A stretch of 64,000 bases of DNA from Dryomyza anilis (GCA_951804985.1 OX638131.1:82424638-82488637); one strand, 5' to 3'. Positions 22,756 through 35,140 are shown, counted from the first letter of the stretch. Notes: a model not told the origin generated them from the sequence alone. Program-made: numbers and translations.

Positions 22756-23850
22756 ACTAGCTGGACCCGTACACGACTCGTGCAAGGATTTTGTGAATGC
22801 AAGGTTATGGAGCAATTTTATTAATATAAATAACATTTTTATTATTTATATCAGGGACCCGTGGACATATTTTTTATTGGTTTTATAAATGTAGTAACCA
22901 AACTAATTCTCCGCTAAAACAACTGTTCTCATATACAATTATTTCTCAGACTGTGCTTCCCCGTAGACTTCTTCCCCGTAGAGTTTTTCCTAGTAGAAGT
23001 TTTACTTTTGTGGTTACTTTTAGTGTGGTGAGTTTTAGTGTGATGAATTTTAGTGTGGTGAGTTTAAGTGCAGTGAATTTTATTGTTGTGTGTTTTAGTG
23101 TGTTCAATTTATGTGTGGTGAATTTTAGTGTGTTCAATTTATGTGTGGTGAATTTTAGTGTGGTCAGTTTAAGTGGGTGAATTTGAGTGTGGTGAATTTT
23201 AGTGTGGTGAATTTTAGTGTGGTGAGTTTTAATGTGGTGAATTTTAGTGTGGTTAATTTTAGTATGGTGAATTTTAGTGTGATAAGTTTTGGTGTAGTGA
23301 TTTTCAATGTGGTGAGTTTTAGTGTGGTGAGTTTTAGTGTGGTGAGTTTTAGTGTGGTGAATTTGAGTGTGGTGAATTTTATTGTGTTGAGTTTAAGTGT
23401 GGTGAATTTGAGTGTGGTGAATTTTAGTATGGAGAGTTTTAGTATGGTAAATTTTAGTGTGATGAGTTTTAGTGTGGTGAATTTTAGTGTGGTGAATTTT
23501 GATGTGGTTGATTTTGTTTTCTATCCTTTTTTTTATTTTTCTGTTGTTTTTGAGTTATTGCTTAAGTTTTGTGCTTTTACTTTTGTGTTTGATTTTTGCT
23601 TTTGTTTTTGTGTCTTTGCTTTTGTATTTTTTTTTTGTATTTGAGTTTTTTGTTTCATCTTCTTAGCTTGTGTATGTGCCGAGATATGTCGTTTTGAAAG
23701 TTTAGGTTGTATGGGAGGTGCCACGCCCCTTTGTTCAATCTCGCCCATTTATAGCCTATGACACCCTCCGGACTCCATAGTATCCTGGTGCAAAATTCAA
23801 ACAGACATACCGACAGACTGACAGACGGACCAAGAGTTTTATATATATAG
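22756..23850. mobile_element. Dispersed element carrying a 15-bp minisatellite (ACTAGCTGGACCCG family), nested insertion
   Basis: Starts ACTAGCTGGACCCGTACACG and ends in a GACAGACTGACAGACGG, AGAGTTTTATATATATAG tract. In order: a GCACGA-TCGTGC-like region, CCCCGTAGA-type short repeats, the long 15-bp tandem array (23010-23516), a T-rich stretch and a GGGAGGTGCCACGCCC block. Fragments of the same family occur at 5060-5475 and 11091-11375. I cannot assign it to a superfamily. The 155-codon frame 23177-23644 is open only because the 15-bp unit has no stop in that frame. Confidence 0.75.
23010..23516. repeat. 15-bp minisatellite, about 34 units
   Basis: The consensus unit is GTGGTGAATTTTAGT, with GAGTTTTAGT and GAGTTTAAGT variants. 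The array length is near 507 bp, an almost exact multiple of 15, so indels are rare. Confidence 0.92.
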
Positions 23851-24128
23851 GTATTTGAACATAAGTGGTCGAGGCACAGGTCATAATGGACCGATCATGC
23901 CCATTTTCGCTTACACACAGCATAGATATATTAGTAATCTAAATTACCTAGCTCCTCTGTTATCGTGATTTCAACACACAGACAGATGGCCATAGCTAAA
24001 TCGACTCAGGAGGTCATGCTGATCAAGAATATATATACTTTTCTATACCGGATATGCTTCCTTCTGGGTGTTACAATCGGCGTATCAAACTGAATATACT
24101 CTTTCACTCTTAGTGTACGGTATGAAAA

Positions 24129-25714
24129 CTGTACAAACACGAATAAATCAAATTGTTTAAGTGTAATGATTGGAAGAAAAAAGCTTCCCATGAAATAAAG
24201 TTCAAGAAATGAACTTCAATAAAATACGATATTTTGCAACAATGGCGTGTAGTCAGAAATAATTTAAACATAACCAAATTATGAAATATTTATTTATGGT
24301 TAACGTCGTTTATCATCCAGATTCGAATATGGACTGGAACTGTCAACGTTTAAAAAATAATAATAATAATATCCAAGAAATATTTAAGGCAATTTAAATC
24401 GTATTTTAAGGGTGTATTTAAAATGTTTAAAAGCGGTTAAAGTAAAAATACATCGATCAAATTATAATTTCGCTGTCGCAATGTTTACGACTAACATCAT
24501 TTATATTCCAGATTCAAATATGGGCTGGAGACTGTATGACAGTATTTTTGTATTCTAGTTTTGCATTAATTTTTCTGTAATTTAATCAACAAAAATGTAT
24601 AGTTTTTCCCAAAACCGTGCTACACTTTTCTCCGCCTTTAAATATGCTACGATTTGTGTTAATGTTCCACAAACCAAAAGCAATTCACACGGGAAACCCC
24701 TCAATCATGCCGAATGCATGTAAGAAATTAACTTTTTATGCGAATGGAATTTATTTTCAACTTTGTGAGAAATAAAAATGCTAGGAAATACTCGACGAAC
24801 TTTAAAATCCATTCGGCTTTGACTTTGTGCCATCTCTTGGGCACCTGATTATCGTGTATAGCTGTAAATTATTATTTGCCGGCCTCCTTTGATATGCAAA
24901 ACATGTGCGCACGAAGATGTCTTCTACAAAGCCATCGGGACCCTCTGTGAATACGGAAGTACGTACTAGTAGACGACAACTTGCTCACCATGCACACACA
25001 GATTTCAGACAGACTGACTGACTGACAGAAAGGCACACATTGAGTTATAAATGCGCTCGATACTCAAGACTTATGATGGGTTAAAAAAAAATGCTCTGTA
25101 TTTTTGTTCGTGAGGTTTTAAATTCTAAGTGAATTTTGCTGTAAAAATTATTTGAATTTTGTAAAAGAGAATTGTAAAATTGAAATGAAACAAATAATTT
25201 AGTTTTTAGCACTTTTAAGTTTAAACAAATTTAAACATTTTTACTTAAAAGAGTACTTAAAATTTAAAATACTTTTTTGTCAAATAAAGAAAATTTAATT
25301 CTGAAGTTAATTTTAAGATATATTTTATGATAAGCCACTTTATCATAAAATATATAAATACATATGTGGTATCCCTACTAGCATTTTTTCCTCATACGGT
25401 GGACATTATCTTGTCCAGCTGATGTTGTTCAAGTAACTGAATCAATGTATTCAAAGATCAGTTCCCGATCAATACCTTACATAACAATTTCTACTAGAGA
25501 TTTAAGCGTAAATCACAATCTTTGTACATTCGTTATCACCAGGGCAATGCCTTTTTACACTCTGGCAGACCTTTTTAAATATTATTTTCGATGTGTACCT
25601 ATTTCTGTATGTTCTTAATTTTGTGAATGAAATTAACGAAATAAATATTAGACCATGTAAAAGAAAAAATCTATGATTATCAACAGAAATAGTTCATTGA
25701 AAATTTTATAAAGT
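24129..25714. other. Mostly AT-rich stretch with a short mixed segment
   Basis: Two similar blocks, ATCATCCAGATTCGAATATG (about 24313) and ATATTCCAGATTCAAATATG (about 24504), form an imperfect direct repeat. 24650-25080 is less AT-rich, with a GACTGACTGACTGACAG run. No gene. Confidence 0.45.
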
Positions 25715-25880
25715 TTTTTTTTTTTGCCATTTTTGACTATTTTTGTGCCATTTTTTTTTTTTGAATTTTTTGACTATTTTTGTGCCATTTTTTTTGCCTT
25801 TTTTGCCTATTTTTGTGCCATTTTTCCTGTTTTTTTGTGCCATTTTACCTGCCATTTTCAACTTTATTTTGTGCCAAAAA
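25715..25880. repeat. T-rich minisatellite-like tract
   Basis: Repeated GACTATTTTTGTGCCATTTT units of varying length. The open frames on both strands (25706-25900 minus, 25724-25978 plus) are by-products. Confidence 0.75.
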
Positions 25881-26779
25881 AAACTTGCCCTGGTTATCAC
25901 ACTCTAATAATATATTTCGGCTTCACTTTTTCCATGATTGAATGTTTTATATTGTTGATAGATCCTAGCTATTTGTAAAATATTCCAGACACAAATTCTG
26001 GCATTTTCAGTACTATGTCGGGGATATATCCGGCATTCGCACAGATAAATAGAATATTATTGAAAGTGTATGTATCAGGTTGTAAAATGTTGTGCAATTT
26101 TAATGGAAGACTTACGGCTTTTTTTGGGAACGGCCTGAAAACAAAGGGTTTGTGATACTAAATGCTTCAAAGCTACCTGAGGTAGCTCATTGGTCTTTCA
26201 TGTTCAGAACAATCATTCAGATGCAAAATTATAAGAGCCGATTTTTAAATTATCCAAACTTTTTTCCATATGAGGCAAATATTCCAAAAATTGTAAAATA
26301 CATAATTTTCATATTTTGTTGTTTACAATTGATTTATTTGATTTCACTCAGGCAGGTGTCTAATGATGTCAGATTCACTTAGCACCTCTTTCACTCCTTA
26401 GTGGATAGACATCGCATATCTGATTCTATTCACCTGAACTAGAAGTACAAGAAGTAATCTTCGAATAAACTTTCTAAAGAACGACCTGCTCCTTAAAGTA
26501 CTATAAAATTGACGTCTTTTCAAACTGTATACAACTATGATAACTACCTTTATTTAAACCCCTCCAATTAGATGATTAAACTCTCAATTACATCCTTCCA
26601 AAATCTTTCACAGATACAAAATAGCATTGCTATCGGCTGAGAAAATCATATATATTTAAATACCGCCCCTATATAGCACTCTTTCATATATAAAACACCT
26701 GAAATGCAGTTTTATTTTAAAACATAGGTACCGGTGAATGACATAATACAAATATTGCTGAAATTTAAGATATAAAGAT
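25881..26779. other. AT-rich stretch without recognised feature
   Basis: A 76-codon plus frame (26152-26382) has no recognisable domain. Nothing else. Confidence 0.55.
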
Positions 26780-27288
26780 GTAGGTGTTATTATGATAGTT
26801 ATCATTTTCAAAATTATAGTCGGTCTAAGCCGAGAACCACAAGTCGTTTCGCGGGAAAACATTATTTTCATGTAATTGAGCATAATGTCAATATATATTT
26901 GACCAAAAAAGTTTACCTAAGCACGTATGCAGTAAAATTGATTTGTTGATGTAAATTTTCTATGAGGTATTTGAACATAAGTGGTCGGTTCTCAGGTCAC
27001 ATTAGACCGATCATTCCAATTTTCTTGTTCAGACAGCTTAGATATAAAAGTAATCTAAATCTAAAGTTTCATTGCTTTAGCTCTTCTATTTTTTCTGTAA
27101 TCGTGATTTCAACAGACAGACAGAGGGACAGACGGACATCGACTCAGGAGGTCATGCTGATCACGAATATATATATTTTTCCATACCGGAGATGCTTTTT
27201 TCCATACCGGAGATGCTTTTTTCAGGGTGTTACAAATGGCGTACCAAACTGAATATACCCTTTCACTCTTAGTGTAGGGTATAAAAAT
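26780..27288 (-). mobile_element. Mini-me/DINE-like element, subfamily 1, uninterrupted minus copy
   Basis: Runs from GTAGGTGTTATTATGATAGT, through a degraded hairpin (AGTCGGTCTAAGCCGA), TGACCAAAAAAGTTTACC, the GACAGACAGAGGGACAGACGG run, GGTCATGCTGATCA, a duplicated TTTTTCCATACCGGAGATGC block (27179-27220) and CACTCTTAGTGTAGGGTATA. It is the reverse of 12801-13465. Confidence 0.82.
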
Positions 27289-27334
27289 AATGTTTAAGCA
27301 AAATTCGCTGACATTTAGAATACCCATATGAACC

Positions 27335-27420
27335 TTGACATTTACTTCCGTTTGTCCCGTCCGGAACGACTACTATTTAATTTAAATCTTTTGATCTACC
27401 GTAAAGAATTCTATAATTTT
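27335..27420 (-). repeat. Inverted copy of the 21.9-kb dispersed repeat
   Basis: The minus strand gives AGAATTCTTTACGGTAGATC, AAAAGAT and CCGGACGGGACAAACGGAAG, matching 21930-22005 in order. Confidence 0.65.
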
Positions 27421-28415
27421 CATGTTTTTTCGTACTTTTTTTTGTGTTTTGTCGTGTTTCTTCGTGTCTTTTAAAATCACGTGTTTTTTCGTGCTTCTCG
27501 TGCGTGCTTGTAAATTTACTCGTCGGGCTCGTGCTCCTGCGTGTCACCTATCGGCGTGCCCGTGCGTGTCCGTGCCATCAAAAACAGGCACGCGCCCATC
27601 TCTAGTACGAATGTTCCGTTCGGAACCCCAGGACGGTTCAAAGTTCTTACGTATACTGAAAATAACTGCAAACTTGTAATCGCTAAAGCATTTCCATTTA
27701 TTTGAGTATACTCATTATATGAATGATTAATTTACCGACTTTCTATTTTTTTTTATATTTGATCATAAAGCTTAGGGGTTTATACCTAAAAAGTTTATTT
27801 CCGCCGGTAAAAAATAAAGTTCACCCATAGATATACCTATGTTTTTTTATGAGATATGTGAACATACATAGTCGGAGCAAAGGTCGAATTCGACCGATCA
27901 TTTGCATTTTCAATCATATACAACGCGCATTTTGCAATCATATACAGTCTAAAATCAGGTAAATTTATACGGTTTTAAAAATTTTAAAAGTATTGTTTTA
28001 AATTGGAGATTGTAATTTTAATGGTTATGGAAATAAAAACCAGTAAAGTTAAGATTTATTCATTAAAAATCTTTAAAACAATGTAAAAAATCAAAAAGTT
28101 ATCAGATTTTAAAAATCTTTGGTTTATGAAATGCTTACAATACAATCTAACGAAAAAGGGCTCAGTTAAGAAAATATCTTGTTGAGTTTTAAAGACATAG
28201 ACATGATTTTTTTTTTTTTAATTTTTGAAGACTTTAATTTACATATTTATACATAGATTTTTACATTTTATCATGAAATAAAAATATTTGTATGGGACAT
28301 TTTTAAACAACACATAAAACATAAACTGAAAACCGTTTAAATTCAGTGGTTATTCAGTCATATAAAATTATAAAATCGACATTTTTTGTTTGTTTTCAAA
28401 AAAAAATTTGACTTA
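27421..28415. other. Non-coding stretch with a TCGTG-rich start
   Basis: 27425-27600 is rich in TCGTGCKTG / GTGTTTTTCGTG repeats. 27780-27960 resembles a very decayed mini-me sequence (ATATGTGAACATACATAGTC). The rest is AT-rich. Confidence 0.45.
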
Positions 28416-28890
28416 TACACTAAGAAAAAAAATGACGTATTAAAATTAAATAAAATTTATTTAATTTGATTTAAATACTTTTGTAATAAAAAACATAATA
28501 ATCCATACAAAAAATTTTACGCGCGTATTTAATTTCAAAATAAATAAAAAAGTATTTAATTTTATTAAAAATTTCGAAAAAAGTAAAATAAAATAATAAT
28601 TTTATTTGTTCCTAATCTTCTTTATATGAAATAAATAGTTTTTAAAAACCAATTTACATATTTATGATGTTATTATTAAATTCAAATGTTATAACCTTAA
28701 TTAAAAGTGATAAAAGTATTTACTTTAAATTTTATTACGTACGTAATAAAGTTGAATAAATGTATTTACATCGAGTTTAAATAAAAAGTTTTTAATTTAA
28801 ATACAAAACACTACAGGTGCAAAACGTGTCGAAAAGTATTTAAATTTATTACTTTTTTATTTAATTTTATTACTTTTTTCTCTCAGTGTA
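28416..28890. mobile_element. AT-rich MITE, TACACTRAGARAAAAA ends
   Basis: TACACTAAGAAAAAAAATGA on the left and, on the minus strand at the right, TACACTGAGAGAAAAAAGTA form an inverted repeat about 475 bp apart. The interior is almost pure AT with repeated TTAAATTTTATTA motifs. Confidence 0.62.
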
Positions 28891-28931
28891 CGCAAATCTC
28901 CGTATTAATTTTTCTTCTTTAGTAACATGTG

Positions 28932-29664
28932 TTTTTATACCCTACATCTATGAGGTACAGGGTATATTAACTTTGTGCATATATTGTAACGCCCCTTAGG
29001 AGGCTTGTCCGGTATGGAAAAGTATATATATTCTTGATCAGCATCACTACCCGAGTCCGTTTAGCCATGTCCGTCTGTCTGTATGTCCGTCTTGCTGTCT
29101 TGCTGTCCGAATACAGAATAACTTGAGAAATACTGATCAGAATGCGATGAAATTTCGTCTCAATATATTTTATCCAAAAGTAACTGAGTTTAAAAATGAG
29201 CCAAATCGGTCAACGGACACGCCCACCTCCCATACAAGTCACTTTTATATAACTCTTTCGGAACTAATAACTCGAAAAGTATTCAAGGTATAGTTATAAA
29301 ATTTAAAACATGTTGTTATAATTCACCTAAAAATATGTGGTCCACAAATGGGCGTGATCCGCCCACTTTTTTTCTTTATTATTTCCCGGGTTTTCATAGT
29401 GGAAATTTGATCCATGAAATATTAGCCTTTCAAAATTTTAAATATAGGCGTGGTCCGCCCAATTACATTTTTCAATTTTTTTTTTTAGTTTTTATATACT
29501 TTATATAATTTTTTTAATTTATGAGGATATAAGACGTAAATTTCTGATATATGAATAATATTGTGAGGGTTAATATCCCCACCAAAGGTGTAGGGTATTC
29601 CATAGTCGGGCCCGACGGACTATAAAAAACCGCCCCATGTGACCTAACTTTCCCAACTCGTTTT
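28932..29664 (+). mobile_element. Mini-me/DINE-like element, subfamily 2, copy 2
   Basis: Start, core, GTCY run, GTGGTCC..GGGCGTGATCCGCCC block and CCCAACTCGTTTT end are all in the same order as at 13503-14266, with very few differences. Near the end GTCGGGCCCGAC (about 29605-29616) is a perfect palindrome. The GTCY tract differs in length from the other copies, as expected of a microsatellite seed. Confidence 0.85.
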
Positions 29665-30249
29665 GTTATAATCTTTTGATAGATGACATTACTGAGAATC
29701 TTTTAAATGATAAAAATATTCTGATATATATTTAACTGATTTGGCAACACTGGTCAAAGTTAAAGAAAATTAATTTTTTTTTTTACTTTGACTCCTTTGA
29801 AAACTTTTTCAAATTTCAGTTTGTTTTTAAAAAAATATTAGACTTTTAAAGGGATTATTTTAAAGAGGTTTTTTACAGAATTCTCCATATATTTTTAATT
29901 TAATAATACATAATTTAAAAAAAAATGTATATAACTTTATATAACTTTTATAGTTTTTAGAAAAATTGTTTTTAAAAACAATTAGAATAGTTCATTTTGT
30001 GTTAGAAATATTTTTTAAATCATATGCTTATTAAATATGCATATGGTCTGACAAATTAGAAATAGGAAAGTCATTTTGTGCGACCGAATACGTACAATAT
30101 GGACTTAGAGACCACAAGCTAACTTTTCTACAATATGGTATAGTTCTTATATTAAAGAATTAAATGATATTGTATACATAGGTCTAGGTTTATCGCGGAT
30201 TAAAATCATTTTTATTGCGCGAATAAATATATTTTATTCCGCACACACA
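29665..30249. other. AT-rich stretch without recognised feature
   Basis: Nothing coding or repeated is visible. Confidence 0.55.
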
Positions 30250-30395
30250 TCTAAAGTTTCCATCTAATCCTGTTAACAGGCCTATAGCGTGACCTACATG
30301 GAAGATCACGCTGATCAATAACACAAGACTTCTTCTTCTTCTCGGTTTTATAAACGTATGATCAAACTGAATAAACTCTTTCACTTAGTTATTGA
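30250..30395 (-). mobile_element. Old decayed mini-me/DINE-like fragment, subfamily 1
   Basis: GATCACGCTGATCAATAAC and GATCAAACTGAATAAACTCT correspond to the core and start of subfamily 1 read in reverse, with many substitutions. The antisense frame over it is not a gene. Confidence 0.55.
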
Positions 30396-30559
30396 TGCAT
30401 TGAATTTTCAAGATATTTGTGAAAATGTGAAAACATACCGACCAATAATACAAATGTACTCTATGTAAATTACATGAAAAACAAAAGCATTTGTCAATTT
30501 GCAAAGGTACTTAAAAGGGCTAATTAAATTACTAAAACATCTTCATCTTTGAGTGGTCG

Positions 30560-31640
30560 ACAAGTATTTTTTTGCCAAAGCAAGTAATAAGATTAGTACG
30601 TAAAGTGTCAAATGAGCATCGACTCACGATGTGTTTGGAAAACAAGTTTAAGAATTACGTATGTCCTTAACACAAACACGACAGACATGGCAAAAGAACT
30701 GCTGATGTAGCGCTGCCTAATGCCGCCGAAAGTTCTGATACTTCTTGACGTAGTGCACAGCATTAAGTAAGTATCTATGGTTGTTAGTGCAAAAGTTTCT
30801 TTGACTGAAATGCAATTTCTTATCGACCGTCGTCGCACTGCAGCCACGTACGTCGAATGTCCTTTTATATGTGTGCTGCAAGTGTGCGCATCCTGCTGCC
30901 TGATACACATCATGGCTGGCTGACTGCATATCATTTGCCAAATTCAAATTATAGCCAAGCAAAGAGCAGAACTGCTGCAAATACATAGAGAAAACTTTGC
31001 TGAAAGTACGACAAAATCTGTTGAGAGGGTCCTGCGAAGTGAAAAAAAAAATGGGTACTCACTTAAAGAAAGTACCTACCTACCTTTAGCAGTTAAAAAC
31101 AAAACAAAAAAATTAAATTCGCTATAAAAGCAACTGCACACAGTCATATTTGTCAAGCAACAAAATTTGTTATGTCGAAATATTGCGCATATCCTGTTCA
31201 TGGCCTGTCCCCTACCTCACCATCTACGTTTCCTGTGCTCCATCCTGTGCAAATTTCCCTTGTTGACTTTGGGGCGAAGACGTGCCGCTGCTGATGCATG
31301 ATACTCCTTCACACACACACACACACACACATACCCGGTGCTATGTTGTATGCGTATGCGTTACATTCAGTTTGCATAGCATACTTTTTGGCGCCGTATT
31401 TACATTTCAGCGCTGCAGCCCTCATATTTAGTATTTGCATATTTTTCGGTGCTGCGCGTCTTTGCTTATTTCGTATATCAGCTGGCGGTCGGTTGGTTGG
31501 TTGATTTGTCCGTCTCTCAATCTCACTGTCTTGTCTCTATGAATTTCTGAATTATTGGCGCTGCAGCTGAAGAAAAAGAACTGATTTCCCTCGTGAATTT
31601 TTTTGCTGAATGCCATTCAATGATATTTGATGAGGTTGTT
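30560..31640. other. Less AT-rich island, candidate intronic regulatory DNA
   Basis: Mixed-composition sequence with an 18-bp CA run (31312-31330). The frames (largest 108 codons, minus, 30608-30934) have no domain, no good start context and competing frames on the other strand. No splice-bounded Ig segment was recognised. Confidence 0.35.
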
Positions 31641-32207
31641 GTGATGGATGAGCAAATGATGTACTGAAATTTAAGCGCATAAAATTGTCTTGATGGTACT
31701 TGAGACTATGTGCAACATTACAATACAGAAATTTAGCATTGATGTATGAATTTAAAATGTATTTTCATGATTGGCTTATCTTTCTCGAGCATAAAAATAA
31801 AACAAAAATTTAGAATACTTTGCTTTTTAACGCGCTTTACTAATATTTCTGAAGTGTACAACTTTTTATGTCGCAGAGTATATTTTTATTAATCCAATAA
31901 ATCGATATTCAAATGTTTTTTAATAATGTTTTTCATTTTGATATACATTAAAACCATAGAAGTGTGCATCCAAATTAGACAGAGAGTCATAATTTAAGTA
32001 TCAAAAGTAGACTGAGAAAATAAACATAATTTAAAACTAACCAGAAATGTTTAAAACTGAAATTAAACATTATATTTTAATATTAAACGAAATTAGTACA
32101 TATTCATAGACAATATAAATTCGATTCTAAGTAAAATCGGCTTTTCGACATTTTATTCTTTATGAAAATTTTCAAAAAAGCTGACTTTAATTATAAAGTT
32201 GACTTTA
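31641..32207. other. AT-rich stretch without recognised feature
   Basis: No gene or boundary seen. Confidence 0.55.
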
Positions 32208-33242
32208 TATCGTCACTGTCATGCCAAAAGGGCGAATGTGCATTTTTAAAAATGTTGGGAAATCAAATTTTAAAGTTTGAAGCGCTTTAAAAATTAAAAA
32301 AATTTATATTTTCTTTAATTTTTCTGTTATTTTAGTTTATTCGTCAATTATTATAACGTATATAAAATATCTTTAGATTTGGACAACCTACTGAATTATA
32401 AATACGGATTTTGTGAGGCTATATCCTGATCAAAACTCAAATATTTTTGTTTTTTATGATATAACTTTTTATTAGCGCAAGATAAAATAGTAATGTGGAG
32501 GCATTAATTGTTTTTTTTTAAAGCACCTATCTATCTGCATCATTAATTAAAAATATTTTGTCAAACATTAATTTGCCATTTGTTATTTGCAGGACAAAAT
32601 GTTTGGCAAAATATTTTTAAATAATGATGCCAAAGGATAGGTGCTTTAAAAACAAACAATTATTACCTTCATACTACTATTTTATCTTGCACCAATAAAA
32701 AATTATAGCAAAAAAACGAAGAAATTAGAAAAATTGAAAATCTTGTCATGCCAAAAGGGCGAATCTTTTCATTTTTTACTATAACTCTTTAATGCTACAA
32801 GATAAAATAGTGATGTGAAGACATTTATTGATTGTTTTTAAAGCACCTATCGATCTGCATCGTTAATTAAAAATATTTTGTCATACATTAATTTGCCATT
32901 TGTTATATGCAGAAAAAAATGTTTTGCGAAATAATTTTTAAATAATGATGCAGATCAATGGGTCCTTTCAAAACAAATAATAAATGCTTTTACACCACTA
33001 TTTGATCTTATACCAATAAAAAGTTATAGCGAAAAAACGAAAAGATTCGCCCTTTTGGCATGACAAGATTTTCAATTTTTCAAATTCGCCCTTTTGGTTT
33101 TGTCTTTTGTGGCTAGAAATACCCAACAAAACGACACGCCATTTTGGCACAGCATACTTGAGGATAAACTACATTCAAAAATGTAAAAAAACGCAAATAT
33201 CAAAAATTGCACATTCGCCCCTTTGGCATAATAGTGACGATA
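32208..33242. mobile_element. Composite palindromic TIR element with four GCCAAAAGGGCGAAT motifs
   Basis: Outer inverted repeats of about 35 bp start TATCGTCACTGTCATGCC at the left and, on the minus strand, TATCGTCACTATTATGCC at the right, each followed by AAARGGGCGAATGTGCA. Inside are two successive palindromes, about 32446-32712 and 32728-33081. Each has an AAGATAAAATAGT outer part and a TTAATTAAAAATATTTTGTC-type inner part mirrored around the centre. The second is bounded by a 43-bp perfect inverted repeat (32728-32770 and 33039-33081) with the same GCCAAAAGGGCGAAT motif. No transposase. Class II non-autonomous origin inferred. Confidence 0.78.
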
Positions 33243-34079
33243 TGGTTTATGCACATGTGCCATTGTTTACAATTTTATCACATTTGTTTTAAAATCAAGA
33301 TTTCGTGACATGCTTTTACAGTATAAAATGCATACAACATACAAACTGACATTTTGTGTTCGATATCACCCTGCCATATTATTCATAGCCCCTTTTTGAG
33401 TAACCAAATTTTATAAAACAGGGATAAGAACGAGTATCGATGTTAATAGATTATGGCCGTTAGTAAAATAGGTTATTGTTTTTAACAACATACCAACAAC
33501 ATACCTTTAACACATACCATTCCAAACGAGAACAGAAGCAAATAAAATTAAAATAATAAAAATAATAAAATAACAATTGCGTGTATCATAGACAGTTTAA
33601 CGTACATTTTTAAATTAAAGTCAGTTTTTCTTTGACAATTTTCACAAAAAATCAAATGTCAAAACACCAATTTTAATTTTAAAGTCAACTGTTATTTGTC
33701 TATGAATGCGCTAATTGTTTTAAATTTTAAATAAATTGTTTTTAATTTTAGGTTAAAAACTATGACACATAATCATAAACAATTTCATTTAATTTAAATT
33801 ATCTTTTAGATTATAGCGTCCTGATTTGGAGAATATGTTAAAAAGGATTGTGACATTAAACATTCGAATTACTTAATGGACGTTTTCATGTTTTTCTCAA
33901 AACGACATAGAATGGACTAAGCCTGTTTTGATTCGCAATGTTTCATATGTTTTTATTGCAACGTATACAAAATACAAGGCACACTTTTTGTTTTTTTTTA
34001 TAGAATAATATAACCAATATTTTCAGTTATTTAATACAGAGTTTTTAAATTTTAATAATATTGTTAATTAATATTTTAT
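33243..34079. other. AT-rich stretch without recognised feature
   Basis: No gene or clear repeat seen. Confidence 0.55.
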
Positions 34080-34091
34080 AACTTATAATTA

Positions 34092-34405
34092 TAATAATAT
34101 AATAATAGTTTGGCGCTACAGTCCTGTATAGAACTTCGGCCGAGCTCTCTCACCATTTTGAGCTGTGCGTGTTATATTTGTACTGAAAGTGGTGGGACCT
34201 ACAGTTTATTGCCGAATCCGAACGGCGGGTGAGAGCTTTTTCATAGCAATGGTTTTACTCTCGTAGGTTTGCCATTTACTGACGAGAGGTAGCGCGGTAT
34301 TGAAAATGTTTCTATGAAAATATGTTGTTATCCCCAGTCCAGTCTTGAACCGGGGACCTTTCGGCTCGCAGTCCAACGCACTAACCACTGAGCTACCGCG
34401 GCTAC
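34092..34405 (-). mobile_element. tRNA-derived SINE (ATT-tailed family), full-length copy 2 with 12-bp target duplication
   Basis: This is the best-preserved copy. On the minus strand the head reads GCCGCGGTAGCTCAGTGG, with a canonical A box (TAGCTCAGTGG), followed by a B box GGTTCAAGACT about 35 bp later. The 3' tail is an AT-only ATT-type run. AACTTATAATTA flanks it at 34080-34091 and 34406-34417, a clean target-site duplication. The antisense 60-codon frame at 34206-34388 is a by-product. Confidence 0.9.
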
Positions 34406-34417
34406 AACTTATAATTA

Positions 34418-35140
34418 ATAATTTATAATAAAGGGTTTTTCAATAATTTCGGTAGTAAATTTTAATAATTTCGACTCGTTTTTGGCTCGTATATCTTTCC
34501 ATCATAAAATGGCATACCTTACTGAAGAGAAATGTCAAAAGAGCGGCAAGAAATATGGCGTCGTTTGCTGTTGCTGTCGCTCTAGTTTTGTAGCGTCCCT
34601 GTTAAAAAACCCTTTAATTGTACAATATAATGAAGCAGGTTGGTATTTAATAGGCTTATTTTCAAAAATATATTAAAAGTCATAAAGTATATTTTAAAAG
34701 TCATAAAAATACTATTAACTAAAAATGGCAAATTTTTATTTATTGGATACAACATCCATATCAGAAATGATTTTTCTATCAAATTTTTTCTATAGTAAAA
34801 AATTTCTAATGAAATAAAATTATTTTGTATACAAAATTCTTTTTTTACGTAAAATTTCTAAAGAAAATTATTCGTGATAGTGTTGAATTATTTTTAAATT
34901 CCTAATACACCGTGCTACAAAAAACGAAAAAATTTTGCACAATGAAAAAATTCGAAATGCGCGTTAAACAAGGGATTATTCTGAGTATTTGTGCGAAAAC
35001 TGTTATATTACATCATTTTTTTACGGTTTTTATTTGCATTTGAATTGCTAGTGCTTATCATATTTTCATATTATAAAAATATATAAATTTTTGGTCGAAC
35101 ATTTAAAAAAAGTGGGATAGAATTCATAGCTGACACATGT
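34418..35140. other. AT-rich stretch without recognised feature
   Basis: Short frames at 34482-34782 on both strands overlap each other and show no domain. Confidence 0.5.

Larger units (their letters stand above)
22632..24128 (-). mobile_element. Mini-me/DINE-like element, subfamily 1, split by a nested insertion
   Basis: The left part 22632-22755 (AAATTGACCAAAAAAGTT onward) and right part 23851-24128 (GTATTTGAACATAAGTGGTC to AGTGTACGGTAT) together reproduce the reverse of 12801-13465 and the uninterrupted minus copy at 26780-27288. In the latter, ATGAGGTATTTGAACATAAG is continuous where this copy carries 1.1 kb of foreign DNA. Confidence 0.82.

Noticed and set aside
23177..23644. 155-codon open frame of repeated VVNFSV-type units
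   Set aside because: It is the translation of the 15-bp minisatellite; the unit length is a multiple of three and lacks stops. No start context, no domain.
34326..34405. tRNA gene on the minus strand
   Set aside because: A and B boxes are present, but the head continues into a SINE body flanked by a target duplication, and a cloverleaf is not convincing.
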